Source: Brevibacillus parabrevis (GTDB lineage Bacteria > Bacillota > Bacilli > Brevibacillales > Brevibacillaceae). Taken from it: a DNA stretch of 64,000 nt. The translations under genes were made by a program, and so were the position numbers. The stretch lies in the NCBI RefSeq assembly GCF_003710905.1, contig NZ_RHHV01000009.1, forward strand, positions 62,001 to 126,000, in the 5' to 3' direction. Shown here piece by piece: positions 27,374-36,437 of the stretch (position 1 is its first letter; every line of letters starts with the position of its first letter). The notes below the pieces were generated by a model. The model ran no database searches and had not been told where the DNA came from. It saw nothing but the letters and a program-made list of their open reading frames with translations.

Positions 27374-27410
27374 CAAAAAGCCGCCCTGCGCAAGTGCAGA
27401 ACGGCTTTTC
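27374..27410. terminator. Terminator downstream of the amidotransferase gene
   Basis: AAAAGCCG/CGGCTTTT arms with an inner CTGC/GCAG stem. On the minus strand it directly follows the amidotransferase stop. Confidence 0.8.
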
Positions 27411-27412
27411 GT

Positions 27413-28147
27413 TTAGTTGGCTTGCAGCTTTTGCTGTTTTACCCGGGCAATAAATGCCTGGGCGATTTTAAACATCTGGCTATCGTGCGACCACATCCGC
27501 TCGGGATGCCATTGCACACCGATGTACAGCCCGTTTTGACTCTCAATCGCTTCAATCACTCCGTCAGCCGCGCATCCTGTCATCTGGAAGCCTGGCGCTA
27601 CGTCCTTGACTGCCTGATGGTGGGACGTATTGACCAACACTTCTTGTTGTCCGAGAGCGTCCGCCAAAAATCCCGGTTGCAGCGTGACTTTGTGTGCGCC
27701 GTACTGGCGCGAGCCTTTTTGCGCGTGCTGGAAGGCTCCCGGAACCTGGCTCGGAATATCCTGGATGAGCGTGCCGCCACACGCTACATTCAAAATCTGC
27801 ATTCCGCGGCAAATGCCCAAAATCGGCTTTTTCAGCTCCAGCGCCAGCTTGATTACCGCAAGCTCGGCCAAGTCCCGCTCGTATTCGATATCGCCCAGCC
27901 CTTGCAGCGGTTCCTCCCCGTACAAGTGAGGGGCAGGATCATCTCCGCCCGTCAAAATCAGGCCGTCGAGCGACTCGACCATTTCCCGAAACGGCGCTTC
28001 CTGTACCGTCAAAAGCGGCAGGATAAGCGGTATCCCGCCTGCGCGGGCCACTCCGTCCACATAGCCTGAGCCGACGTAAAAAAATTGATCCAGATTGTTA
28101 TTCGGGAAATACATTTTCGTACACGCGACACCAATAATCGGACGCAC
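27413..28147 (-). CDS. Class I glutamine amidotransferase-like hydrolase (PuuD family)
   Basis: 244 residues. The nucleophile elbow GICRGMQILN (Cys) and the C-terminal His-Glu dyad in GVQWHPE show the class I fold. The closest named group is gamma-glutamyl-gamma-aminobutyrate hydrolase (peptidase C26). GTG at 28147 with GGGAG upstream. It starts 30 nt after a peptide-binding lipoprotein gene and probably shares its transcript, suggesting use of imported gamma-glutamyl or other peptides. That link is inference. Confidence 0.85.
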   Translation of the reverse strand: MRPIIGVACTKMYFPNNNLDQFFYVGSGYVDGVARAGGIPLILPLLTVQEAPFREMVESLDGLILTGGDDPAPHLYGEEPLQGLGDIEYERDLAELAVIKLALELKKPILGICRGMQILNVACGGTLIQDIPSQVPGAFQHAQKGSRQYGAHKVTLQPGFLADALGQQEVLVNTSHHQAVKDVAPGFQMTGCAADGVIEAIESQNGLYIGVQWHPERMWSHDSQMFKIAQAFIARVKQQKLQAN

Positions 28148-28177
28148 GCAAAGTCACTCCCTTATCGCTACCTTGGT

Positions 28178-29803
28178 TTATTTGACGTTTGAAGCGTACT
28201 TGAAGTCGATGAACCCGAGAGCGTCCACGACGACGTCTTTTACGCTGTCTTGCTTCACCCACGCATAGGTGAAATAGTAGATCGGCAATGCAGGCATTTC
28301 ATCCATGACGATGGCGTCCGCCTTTTGCAAAATTTCTTTGCGCTTTGCCAGATCGCCTTCCTTGGCAGACTGGGCAAGCAGGTCGAGGAACTCTTTGTTC
28401 TCCCATTTCGATGTGTTCAAGCCGCCCTTGAATACTTCCAGGAAGTTGATCGGATCGTTAAAGTCGCCGATCCAGCTGGCGCGGCCGATCGTGAAGTTGC
28501 CTTCTTTCATTTGCTCGCGGTGGACTTTGTTCTCTTTGTTCACCAGCTTGACTTCGATGCCAAACGCTTTTCTCCACTGATCCTGGATCACAGTGGCAAT
28601 ACGCTGGTTCACTTCTGTCGTATTGTAGGCGATCGTCAACTCAGGCAACTGGGTCAAGCCTGCTTCCTTCATTCCTTCGGCCAGCAGCTTTTTCGCTGTT
28701 TCCACGTCGCCATCCTTGATGTAGCCATCCGGATTGAGCGCCATGGTTGGCGGGAGGATTCCCAGCGCTGGCGTGCTCTTGAACGGCACTACGTTCTCCG
28801 AGATTTCCTTGCGGTTTACAGCAGTTGCGAACGCCTGGCGAATTTTTTTGTTGTCGAACGGCTTTTGCGTCGTGTTGAAAATGTACCAGTATGTGCCTGC
28901 TGTCGCCTGGGACTGCATTTTCCCGGAATTTTTCAGCGAGTCCAGCGCATCGAGCGGCAAGTCGCCGAGCGGAGAGCCAGCCCAGTCCAGATCGCCTTTT
29001 TCGAACATGGACAGCTCGGTATTCGCATCTTCAATCATGTTGATCGTCAAAGTAGACAGTTGCACAGCGTCTTTATCCCAGTAGGAGTCGTTCTTCGCAA
29101 ACTCGATCAGCGATTTGTGCTCCCATTTTTTCAGGACAAACGGGCCGTTGCCGATGTACGTTTCTGGCTTCGCAGCCCAATCCTTGCCGGCTTCGACCGC
29201 CTTTTTATTGACTGGGAAATAAGTGACGGACGCCACCAGCTCAGGGAAGAAAGGAGCCGGATTTTCCAGTGTCACGACCAATGTTTTGTCATCGGTCGCC
29301 TTCACGCCGACATCGTCCGCTTTCGCCTTCTTGGCGTTGAACGCTTCCCCGTTTTTCAAATAGTACAGCTGATACGCATAGCCGGACGCTGTCTCGGGAT
29401 CGAGCACCCGTTTCCAGGCGTATTCAAAATCGTGGGCCGTAACGGGATCGCCGTTGGACCATTTGGAATCGCGCAAATGGAACGTGTAGGTCAAGCCATC
29501 AGCGGAAACTTCGTACTTCTCGGCGACCGCCTCTTTCAGCTCGCCTTTTGCATTCAGGCGCAGGAGGCCATCAAATGCTGCACGGGCAACAGACATCGAA
29601 GGGATATCTTCTGCCAGTCCAGGGTCGATCGTGTTCGGCTCACCTGTGTTCAAGTTGACCTGCATTGTTTGCGGCGCGCTTTTCTGCTCCTCTTGCGCAC
29701 CTGGCGCTTTCTCTGGCGTGCCGGCTTGCGGCGTTCCACAGCCAGCAAACACCAAGCTGGTCAGCAAAACGGCGCAAAATGATAGATTCTTCAACTTTTT
29801 CAC
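28178..29803 (-). CDS. Oligopeptide ABC transporter substrate-binding lipoprotein (OppA family)
   Basis: 541 residues, SBP family 5. The signal peptide ends in lipobox LVFAGC, followed by a Pro/Gln/Glu-rich linker. Typical blocks are NTGEPNTIDPGLAED, VTAHDFEYAWKRVLDP and the C-terminal ASWIGDFNDPINFLEVF. GTG at 29803 follows GGGGG; longer in-frame starts upstream are unlikely. No permease or ATPase genes accompany it, so it may serve the Opp system at the window start or another importer. Confidence 0.92.
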   Translation of the reverse strand: MKKLKNLSFCAVLLTSLVFAGCGTPQAGTPEKAPGAQEEQKSAPQTMQVNLNTGEPNTIDPGLAEDIPSMSVARAAFDGLLRLNAKGELKEAVAEKYEVSADGLTYTFHLRDSKWSNGDPVTAHDFEYAWKRVLDPETASGYAYQLYYLKNGEAFNAKKAKADDVGVKATDDKTLVVTLENPAPFFPELVASVTYFPVNKKAVEAGKDWAAKPETYIGNGPFVLKKWEHKSLIEFAKNDSYWDKDAVQLSTLTINMIEDANTELSMFEKGDLDWAGSPLGDLPLDALDSLKNSGKMQSQATAGTYWYIFNTTQKPFDNKKIRQAFATAVNRKEISENVVPFKSTPALGILPPTMALNPDGYIKDGDVETAKKLLAEGMKEAGLTQLPELTIAYNTTEVNQRIATVIQDQWRKAFGIEVKLVNKENKVHREQMKEGNFTIGRASWIGDFNDPINFLEVFKGGLNTSKWENKEFLDLLAQSAKEGDLAKRKEILQKADAIVMDEMPALPIYYFTYAWVKQDSVKDVVVDALGFIDFKYASNVK

Positions 29804-29857
29804 AACAAAACCCCCATCTTTGGAATAATTCTTCTTGATTGTTAGGAGCATGACTAA

Positions 29858-29886
29858 ATAATATTATCTTGAGAAAATTTTGTCTA
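29858..29886 (-). promoter_or_regulatory. Probable sigma-A promoter of the oppA-type gene
   Basis: TAGACA, 17 nt, TATTAT on the minus strand, 55 nt upstream of the GTG start, in the short divergent region shared with the serine hydrolase gene. Confidence 0.5.
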
Positions 29887-29911
29887 CACGAATAAAAAGG
29901 AGATGGGTTTG

Positions 29912-30724
29912 ATGCTATCCAGTCTGTTTACCCCTGTTTCAGAACTTTTGGAAGCTGCTGGCGGTGAGTGGGGAGTCTATCTGGAAGATTTACAGACAAA
30001 CGAAAAGCTCGCGATCAACGAGAACGAACGGTTTTATGCGGCAAGCGTCATCAAGGTGCCGATCATGACAGCCGTGTTCGCGGAAGCGTATGCCGGAAAG
30101 CTCGCTCTCGAAGACAAAATCAAGCTGCGCCAGGAAGATCTCGTCGGCGGGGCAGGCGTTCTTCAGCACATGACACCCGGAACTGAGTTCACCGTGTACG
30201 ATCTCGTCACCTTGATGATCATCCAGAGTGACAACACAGCCACGAACATGATGATCGATCTCGTCGGGACAGACAGCATCCGCAACGCCATGCGCAAAAC
30301 AGGCATGGAAAACAGCTCCTTTTACAACAAACTGATGGTCGTGCCCGCCGAACTGGAAGGCTACAACGAGATTACAGCAGCAGATATCGGCAGCCACCTC
30401 CGCTATTTGGCGACTGGCAAAGTCATCTCCTACGACAGCTGTCTGAAAATGATTGCGATCTTGAAGCAGCAACAGCATCGCGACCGTTTTCCGTTCCTCT
30501 TGCCCGATCCGGATGGCGAGATCATCGGCATGGTTCCCAAATGGGAGTTCGCCAACAAGACAGGCTCGGTTACCAAAATCACGCATGATGTCGGAATTTT
30601 CTACACAGGTCCGCACGCGATCAGCGTCTCCCTGCTCAACAAAGGTCTTGCGCAAAAAGATGCAGCTGCTGTCATGGCCCGCATCGGCAGTCTTTTGTAT
30701 GACGCGTACGGTCCAAAAGCGTAG
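29912..30724 (+). CDS. Class A beta-lactamase-like serine hydrolase without signal peptide
   Basis: 270 residues. It has the penicillin-recognising serine motifs SVIK (SxxK, near 46-49), SDN (near 109) and KTG (near 218). No signal peptide or lipobox is present, so it should be cytoplasmic unless exported unusually. The omega-loop Glu/Asn spacing of true class A beta-lactamases is not clear (AELEGYNEIT). The closest description is beta-lactamase2-family serine hydrolase; an esterase or peptidase role is as likely as beta-lactam hydrolysis. ATG at 29912 is used because AAAGGAG lies 8 nt upstream. Confidence 0.85.
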   Translation: MLSSLFTPVSELLEAAGGEWGVYLEDLQTNEKLAINENERFYAASVIKVPIMTAVFAEAYAGKLALEDKIKLRQEDLVGGAGVLQHMTPGTEFTVYDLVTLMIIQSDNTATNMMIDLVGTDSIRNAMRKTGMENSSFYNKLMVVPAELEGYNEITAADIGSHLRYLATGKVISYDSCLKMIAILKQQQHRDRFPFLLPDPDGEIIGMVPKWEFANKTGSVTKITHDVGIFYTGPHAISVSLLNKGLAQKDAAAVMARIGSLLYDAYGPKA

Positions 30725-30733
30725 CTTGCCACT

Positions 30734-30763
30734 GCCCGCCCGCTTCGTCTGGCGGGCTTTTCT
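30734..30763 (+). terminator. Terminator of the serine hydrolase gene
   Basis: GCCCGCC/GGCGGGC stem followed by TTTT. Confidence 0.85.
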
Positions 30764-30774
30764 GCGCCCACGCG

Positions 30775-30817
30775 AAAAAACGGGTCTTTCCTCTCGCAAC
30801 AAAAAGGAATGACCCGC
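30775..30817 (-). terminator. Terminator of the FAD oxidoreductase gene
   Basis: CGGGTC-TTCCT / AGGAA-GACCCG arms; a T6 run follows on the minus strand. Confidence 0.8.
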
Positions 30818-30823
30818 TTACTT

Positions 30824-32122
30824 TTACTTATCTTTTTCCAAAATCAGGTTGGACACTTGCCATGCGCTGGAGAAGGACAGCTCGGACAACTGGCCTTGCC
30901 CTTCACACCAGTCTCCTGCAAAGAACAGGTTGCGGTAGTCCGGGAAGAAGGTCGGCATTGGCTTTTGATTCATCGTCCATTTGATCTCCTGTACCACTGC
31001 GCGGGCGGAAACACGCGGAACAACCAATTGCTCGCGCCAGCCCGGGAAGTGCTTGTCGTACAGGTTCTCGATCTCTTGCTTGCGGATATCTGCCGCTTCC
31101 TTGTTGCCGACGTCGGCCTGACGCATGTACGCAGTCGCCTGCAACAGCTGTCCGCCCTCCGGCACACAAGTGCGGTCGTAGTAAGAGATGTCGGTGATAA
31201 AAATATTGTTCTGCTTGTCGTAGATGTAGGAGAACGGCACGTCAATGCGCTCTTTCAAACCAATGTCGTATACCATGACGACTGTCGGCTCGTATTCCGC
31301 ATGCTGGGCCACTGCGTGCTCCAGACGCGTTTCTGCGAATACTTTTGCCAACTCTTTCGGCGGAATACAGCAGACGAACTCATCAGCCGTAAACTCGCCC
31401 TCCGGCGTCACCACTCCAACCACGCGATCGTTCTCTACGAGGAACTTTTCTACTTTGTTCTTGAGCATGATGGTTCCCTGGTTTGCTTCGATCACGCGAA
31501 CAAATTCGTCGATCAGAGCTTGCCAGCCGCCACCGATATAAGCTACAGGCTTGTTCGTGGTGAACAAACGGCTGTAGTACGTGAAGAACACATCCGACGG
31601 AATTTTTTCCGGTTCACGGGTAAAGAAGTTGGAGGAGGCGAGTGTCAGCATCATATCTTGCACTTCTTCGCTGACATGCTTTTTTTCCATCCACTTTTGG
31701 ATCGACATGTGCGGATGGCCTTTTTCCACTTTGAGCATCGTTTTCAGGATTTCAAATGTGAACAACACCTTGTCCATCCCTTTGAGCAGCTTTGTTTGGA
31801 AAAGTCCTTGCACGTTGGAAGGAACCGCAGTCAGATCGCTTCCGATATCGTACTTCGCTTTTGTCGGATTGAAATCTTGCCAGTCAATGTTGAGTCCGAG
31901 TTCTTTTTCAAACGTTCTCAATACAGAGCTGTCGCGAGCATAAATGGCGTGAGCACCGAAGTTGAAGTTAAAGCCTTTGATCTTCAATGTAACGGCACGT
32001 CCACCCAATTGTCCGCGCTCCAAAACTAAAACTTTTTTACCTTTAGACGACAGGTAGGCAGCACTGGAAAGACCAGCCAGTCCGGCACCTACAATAACAA
32101 CGTCATAGTGATTGGTTGTCAT
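30824..32122 (-). CDS. FAD-dependent amine oxidase/phytoene desaturase-like oxidoreductase
   Basis: 432 residues. The N-terminal dinucleotide fold VVIVGAGLAGLSSAAYLSSKGKKVLVLE (described here by its GxGxxG and terminal Glu) is followed by GGRAVT, typical of the NAD(P)/FAD flavin-amine-oxidase and phytoene-desaturase group, and a C-terminal FAGDWC FAD-binding block. No carotenoid genes are nearby, so the substrate is unknown. ATG at 32122 with GGGGAG 7 nt upstream. Confidence 0.85.
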   Translation of the reverse strand: MTTNHYDVVIVGAGLAGLSSAAYLSSKGKKVLVLERGQLGGRAVTLKIKGFNFNFGAHAIYARDSSVLRTFEKELGLNIDWQDFNPTKAKYDIGSDLTAVPSNVQGLFQTKLLKGMDKVLFTFEILKTMLKVEKGHPHMSIQKWMEKKHVSEEVQDMMLTLASSNFFTREPEKIPSDVFFTYYSRLFTTNKPVAYIGGGWQALIDEFVRVIEANQGTIMLKNKVEKFLVENDRVVGVVTPEGEFTADEFVCCIPPKELAKVFAETRLEHAVAQHAEYEPTVVMVYDIGLKERIDVPFSYIYDKQNNIFITDISYYDRTCVPEGGQLLQATAYMRQADVGNKEAADIRKQEIENLYDKHFPGWREQLVVPRVSARAVVQEIKWTMNQKPMPTFFPDYRNLFFAGDWCEGQGQLSELSFSSAWQVSNLILEKDK

Positions 32123-32176
32123 ACACAATCTCCCCTACGCACTAGCGATGTTGATTCATGAGCTAAACCCTACAAT

Positions 32177-32206
32177 AGAATAAGGGATGGATAAGGTGGA
32201 AGTCAA
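32177..32206 (-). promoter_or_regulatory. Probable sigma-A promoter of the FAD oxidoreductase gene
   Basis: TTGACT, 18 nt, TATTCT on the minus strand, 55 nt upstream of the start. Confidence 0.55.
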
Positions 32207-32304
32207 CTATTATTGAACTGTGTCTATTTTTATACTGTCTGATACCATTTTTTACCTAGATCGGCTGTGCTATGATGAAGAAAAACGCAAAAGGTGGTTG
32301 CCAC

Positions 32305-32991
32305 ATGGACTGGAATACCCCGATTCCTCCGGCGCAAAAAGAGGCAGACACGCTCCCTGCCATCTGTGAAAACAACGATCCGCTCATTTCTCTCAAGCAG
32401 TATGCCCCACAGTTCGAGGTATATCCGGCCTACCACATCCAGGAATTGGACGGAGCCACAGCGGATTGCCTGATCAGAAAAGGGGTCGCAGACAAGCTTT
32501 TGCAAGCCGCGAAGCTGCTCCCGCCCAATCTTCGCTTCGTCGTGCTGGACGGATACCGCCCGATCCGGGTGCAGCAAGCCTTGTACGACCGTTTCAAAGC
32601 GCAGCTTCTCGCCCAAGGCTTCGTCGAAGGCGAGGAATTGTACACGGAGCTGCACCGCTTTGTGGCCCGCCCCACGCACGATCCGGCAAAACCGCCGCGT
32701 CACCTGACCGGAGGGGCCATTGACCTGACGATTGCCGGGCCTGACGGCTGGCTGGAGATGGGAACCGCTTTTGATGACTTTTCACCGCGCGCCTGTACGC
32801 GCTATTTTGAAAGCAACGAGCTCACTGACGAGTCCGACAGACAAGCGCAGGCCAACCGCCGCTTGCTGTATGCGGTGATGACAGGCGTAGGATTCACCAA
32901 TTACCCAGACGAATGGTGGCATTTTGACTACGGCAACCAGGCATGGGCGGCTCAAACCGGGCAGGCATGCGCCATGTACGGCGGCGTGTAG
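32305..32991 (+). CDS. D-alanyl-D-alanine dipeptidase, VanX/DdpX family (M15D)
   Basis: 228 residues. Zinc ligands appear in HLTGGAIDLT (His and Asp) and EWWHFDYG (catalytic Glu and His), with the arginine of DGYRP upstream: the VanX-type arrangement. It would hydrolyse D-Ala-D-Ala in the cytoplasm (no signal peptide). No vanH, vanA or vanRS genes are adjacent, so this is probably a housekeeping recycling enzyme and not glycopeptide resistance. ATG at 32305 is preceded by AAGGTGG. Confidence 0.87.
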   Translation: MDWNTPIPPAQKEADTLPAICENNDPLISLKQYAPQFEVYPAYHIQELDGATADCLIRKGVADKLLQAAKLLPPNLRFVVLDGYRPIRVQQALYDRFKAQLLAQGFVEGEELYTELHRFVARPTHDPAKPPRHLTGGAIDLTIAGPDGWLEMGTAFDDFSPRACTRYFESNELTDESDRQAQANRRLLYAVMTGVGFTNYPDEWWHFDYGNQAWAAQTGQACAMYGGV

Positions 32992-33000
32992 CTTGCAAGC

Positions 33001-33045
33001 AAAAAACTCTATCGCGGCTTCCCCGAATCGGAAGCCGCGATAGAG
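33001..33045 (-). terminator. Strong terminator of the CvfC-like gene
   Basis: Perfect 16-bp stem CTCTATCGCGGCTTCC with a 7-nt loop; T6 on the minus strand, 4 nt after the CvfC stop. Confidence 0.92.
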
Positions 33046-33048
33046 CGA

Positions 33049-34179
33049 TTAGTCGTTGCGTCTTGTCATCTGCTGCCAAACTGTACCGCTGGCAGCTTCT
33101 CCCCGTTCGATCCGCTGTACAGCCATTTGCACCTGCAAGCTGACTTCGAACTCAGGATCGTTCTGGGCTGCGTGCAGGGCTTCCAGGGCTGTCTCATCGC
33201 CTACTTCAAACAAATAGCGAGCGGCACGCCAGCGCACCAGCTTGTTCCGATCCTTGAGCGCCTCACACATCGGCCCAATCGCCCGGACATCGCCCAAATC
33301 GGACAGCGTGTCGCCAGCCGTCCTTCTCACGGAGACAGAGTCGTCCCGCAGCGCCTCGAACAACAACGGGAACACATTATCGCCGCCCACCATGCCGAGG
33401 TAGACGACAGCCAGCCTGCGAATGGAAGGCTTGGGATCGCGGAGCGCTTTTTCCAGGACAGGCAAGTCTGCCTCTGTCGGCTCCATCCGATCCAGCGCTT
33501 CATAGCGGTTTCGCCAATCCGGGTCGTCCAGCATCTCAAGCGTGACGACTTTTTTCTCGCGCTCCACTTCTTGCGGCGCTTCCCCAGGACCAAGCAGCAT
33601 CGCCTGCTGGACGATTTCCTCCACGCGGCTTGGCGGGTAAGTCGCATCGACCTCTTGCGCTACTTCTTCGCCAATTTCGCGCAAATCGCCGTAACGCACG
33701 CCATGCTCCACCCATTTTCGCTCCATGATCAAGTTCGGCGAAGCAGATCCAGCCTGTACAGCAGCCTGTCCGAATCGCTCAGGCAGAGCTGCGCGAATTT
33801 GCTCCGTTCCCATCGTTACTTTCACTTGCATCGGCACGCCACGAAACATCTGGACGAATACTTGCGCCTCGCCGTAGGCTCCCGCCTGCTCAGCGGAGAC
33901 GACAGGAATTGCCGTTCCTTTTCCTGCCTGCAAAATCTCCCGCGCTTCTGTCAAAATGCGCTGCCAGTCGGCATTCGACTTGCGCTCCAACGCGAGGAAG
34001 TCCGCCGTGTGAAAAATCGACGTCACTCCGTCAATGGCGAGCAGCTCTTGCATCAGTTCCGGCGCTTTCGCTGCTTCCGCCTTTGTATAAACATGTTGCA
34101 CGCCGCCTGGCAGAGTCTCGTCCACGTTCAGCTTCATCACGTTCGGACTCGGCGTCGGTTCGATCGACAACAGTTTCAT
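33049..34179 (-). CDS. CvfC-like protein: NifU/Nfu N-terminal domain plus HEAT repeats
   Basis: 376 residues. The start MKLLSIEPTPSPNVMKLNVDETL and the DGVTSIFHTADFLALERKSNADW block match the Nfu/NifU N-terminal scaffold domain. The second half has HEAT-type helical repeats (DPKPSIRRLAVVYLGMV, DDSVSVRRTAGDTLSDLG, KLVRWRAARYLFEVGD). This combination is the conserved virulence factor C family of Bacilli. Molecular function is unclear; no Fe-S Cys motif is seen. ATG at 34179 with GGAG. Confidence 0.8.
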   Translation of the reverse strand: MKLLSIEPTPSPNVMKLNVDETLPGGVQHVYTKAEAAKAPELMQELLAIDGVTSIFHTADFLALERKSNADWQRILTEAREILQAGKGTAIPVVSAEQAGAYGEAQVFVQMFRGVPMQVKVTMGTEQIRAALPERFGQAAVQAGSASPNLIMERKWVEHGVRYGDLREIGEEVAQEVDATYPPSRVEEIVQQAMLLGPGEAPQEVEREKKVVTLEMLDDPDWRNRYEALDRMEPTEADLPVLEKALRDPKPSIRRLAVVYLGMVGGDNVFPLLFEALRDDSVSVRRTAGDTLSDLGDVRAIGPMCEALKDRNKLVRWRAARYLFEVGDETALEALHAAQNDPEFEVSLQVQMAVQRIERGEAASGTVWQQMTRRND

Positions 34180-34281
34180 GCTTTCGTCACTCCTTTTTCC
34201 GCAATGCTACCTCTCCCCTATGGTAGCACGGAAGCTCCTGCGTTTGCCAATCCGCAGGTGCAAGCAAAAGCAGTTTGCCTG

Positions 34282-35142
34282 CTACAGATTCAGCCTGTAG
34301 TAATCGTTGGCAGACTTCACGACGAAGCCGCAAGATTCGTACAGCCCCAGCGCCTTGCTGTTCTCACAGGCGACTTCCAGAGAGACGTGCTTGTAGCCTT
34401 CCTCTTCGATCAGCCGAATCGTTTGCGCCAATGCCTGACGGCCGTAGCCTTTGCCTTGATGGTCGGGATGGACGCAAAATCCGTAAATGAACGCCTTCGC
34501 ATCTTTGCGGCTCACACTGATTTTGCCGACCGCTTCCTCTTCTACAATCACCAAGTATGTACGGGAGTTGAGATCGCTTGCCATCATCTCGGCCATCTCT
34601 CGCACCTGTTGTTCTTCCATTTGAAAACCGTGCACATTGAGTTGAATCAGCGTCTCGTAATCGTCAGCCGTTTCCGGGCGGATTCGCAACGTGTCGTTAC
34701 AGGTCTGACGCCCGCCCTCGCCCAAGTCCATCCAGTGCTCCGAATGTTCGTATGTCGCGCCGATTTGCTGCATGTACGCTGCTCCTGACTGCGAGTTGTG
34801 CTGGACGATAAAGAGGATCGAAGGAATTTCCCGTTGTTTGCACGCTTCTTCGGCAGCTCGCTGCAAACTGGAAAAAATTCCTTTTCGGCGATAGTCAGGG
34901 TGTACCATCCCGCTCGCTTCTGCCTCTTTCCTGTGGAAAACGTACAAGCCGAGGAATCCGACCAGTTTGCCGTCCGCGTAGCAGAGAAAATCTTCTGTAT
35001 GTTTGCCTGAGCGGTTTCGCAGCATGTCCGGGTTGATTTTCAGATCAATCCCGTCATGTTCGTTGCATAATCGAACCAATTCGTTAATTTGCGCCAATTC
35101 CTCTGCGGTCAATGTTTGTTTCGCTACGATCTCGTATGTCAA
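34282..35142 (-). CDS. Tandem GNAT-domain N-acetyltransferase
   Basis: 286 residues with two GNAT folds. The first has VHPDYRRKGIFSSLQRAA (acetyl-CoA loop), the second VHPDHQGKGYGRQALAQ and GLYESCGF near the C-terminus. Tandem GNATs of this type often modify antibiotics or peptides (mycothiol-synthase-like arrangement), but the substrate cannot be read. TTG at 35142 is the start, with AAAGGAG 8 nt upstream. It follows the DUF4931 gene by 19 nt and is probably co-transcribed. Confidence 0.85.
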   Translation of the reverse strand: MTYEIVAKQTLTAEELAQINELVRLCNEHDGIDLKINPDMLRNRSGKHTEDFLCYADGKLVGFLGLYVFHRKEAEASGMVHPDYRRKGIFSSLQRAAEEACKQREIPSILFIVQHNSQSGAAYMQQIGATYEHSEHWMDLGEGGRQTCNDTLRIRPETADDYETLIQLNVHGFQMEEQQVREMAEMMASDLNSRTYLVIVEEEAVGKISVSRKDAKAFIYGFCVHPDHQGKGYGRQALAQTIRLIEEEGYKHVSLEVACENSKALGLYESCGFVVKSANDYYRLNL

Positions 35143-35161
35143 AAGCCTCGCTCCTTTTTCG

Positions 35162-35920
35162 TTAAAAATAATGCCTTCTCATTTCTTCGATCATTTCATC
35201 CAGGTTGTTTGCCACTTGCGGAATCGTGTAGCCGACGTACAAGGGCGACGTCACAAAGCGCGGGATGGCTTTCGCAATCAGCTTTTCTTTCCATTGATAA
35301 AAGAAAAAGTTGTAGCTCTGGTTGCGCGGATTGACGTGATGCAAAATCCAGTGCGCCAATATTTGCAAGTATTCGGCCATTTTGGGCAGCCGATCCAAGT
35401 CCTCCAAAATGACATTGTATTCAAAAAAGCCCGCTCGCGGATGCGTGGAGAGCGTGCAGGAAACCCCTGCTTCCTTGTCGATCGTAATGCCCATAAAGTC
35501 GCTGTCCTTCACTTGCGAGCGATAGTCGTAGCCAGTCAGGCCGACAATCTGCATGTGCGGATGGCGAATGCTCCCGCCGGAATACGGGCCGTGGTTTTTG
35601 AAAAACAAAACCGAGCGAAAAGAACCGCTTCTCTCCATCTCCAGCCATTTCTCGACGCCAAAGGAGAGCAAAGCGTGCACATGCTCCCGGGAATACGTCG
35701 ACCAGTCGCCGTTGCACTCCTCTGATTCAATCAACACTGTCTGATGCGTGTCTTGCAGGACGGGAAATTTGTTCATCAGCCAGATCATGGAACCTCGCTG
35801 CTCCAGGACGTCAGTCAAACTGCCGCGATCACAGAAAGGACACGCTGTTTCCCGATTGATTACGCTCTCCGGCTTCTTTTTTCCGATGTGCATGTTAAAG
35901 TGCAAATGTGTCTGCGCCAT
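35162..35920 (-). CDS. DUF4931 protein, GalT/HIT-like fold
   Basis: 252 residues. A CPFC pair near residue 27 and an IRHPHMQIVG block (His-Pro-His-x-Gln) correspond to the zinc-binding and catalytic features of galactose-1-phosphate uridylyltransferase-like HIT proteins. The family is annotated as DUF4931 and has no established reaction. ATG at 35920. Confidence 0.75.
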   Translation of the reverse strand: MAQTHLHFNMHIGKKKPESVINRETACPFCDRGSLTDVLEQRGSMIWLMNKFPVLQDTHQTVLIESEECNGDWSTYSREHVHALLSFGVEKWLEMERSGSFRSVLFFKNHGPYSGGSIRHPHMQIVGLTGYDYRSQVKDSDFMGITIDKEAGVSCTLSTHPRAGFFEYNVILEDLDRLPKMAEYLQILAHWILHHVNPRNQSYNFFFYQWKEKLIAKAIPRFVTSPLYVGYTIPQVANNLDEMIEEMRRHYF

Positions 35921-36116
35921 ACAAAGCGTCCCTCCATTTTCTGGATACTTTCACTTTACACTGAATTGTTTTGAAAATCATGCCGTAATTTCGCTCGCGG
36001 CACATTTTGGCCACAGAGAAAGCCTATTTTCCTTGATCTACGCGCTCGTTTCTTTTTTTACCCCAAATGGGTTGCATATAATGGGAGCAGTGAAAACCGG
36101 AAAGGTGTTGGATGCG

Positions 36117-36353
36117 ATGGAAAAATCATTCTATTACCCGGTGAGCTGGAGCGAAGCACACCGTTACAAGGCACTGCTCGATCAGGAGGGCGTTCCTTAC
36201 GAGATTCAGTCTCCGCTCGACCTGCCCATTTTGGAAGAAGGGAAGCTGGCGATTGTCTTCCCGTCCATTCCGTTGCGTCTGTACGCCTGGGTGCGCACCT
36301 TGTTCTACCGCGACGGCTTGCGCTACCCTGATACCTTTTCTTCCTTCCGCTAA
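36117..36353 (+). CDS. Small conserved protein of unknown function
   Basis: 78 residues beginning MEKSFYYPVSW, with LLDQEGVPYEIQSPLDLP resembling small DUF2007-like proteins that carry a beta-alpha-beta fold; this similarity is weak. ATG at 36117 has AAAGGTG 9 nt upstream. Located before the L,D-transpeptidase gene with an 84-nt gap. Confidence 0.65.
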   Translation: MEKSFYYPVSWSEAHRYKALLDQEGVPYEIQSPLDLPILEEGKLAIVFPSIPLRLYAWVRTLFYRDGLRYPDTFSSFR

Positions 36354-36437
36354 AAAGAAACCCGCGTACCTCTCCCGCCGTCTCACATACGATAGTAGCA
36401 ACGATGTCGAGGGCGGCTGCCAAAGGGAGGTGAGGGA

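Noticed and set aside
32305-32991. VanX-like gene as evidence of glycopeptide resistance
   Set aside because: No vanA, vanH or two-component genes are adjacent; the family also includes ordinary D-Ala-D-Ala recycling enzymes.
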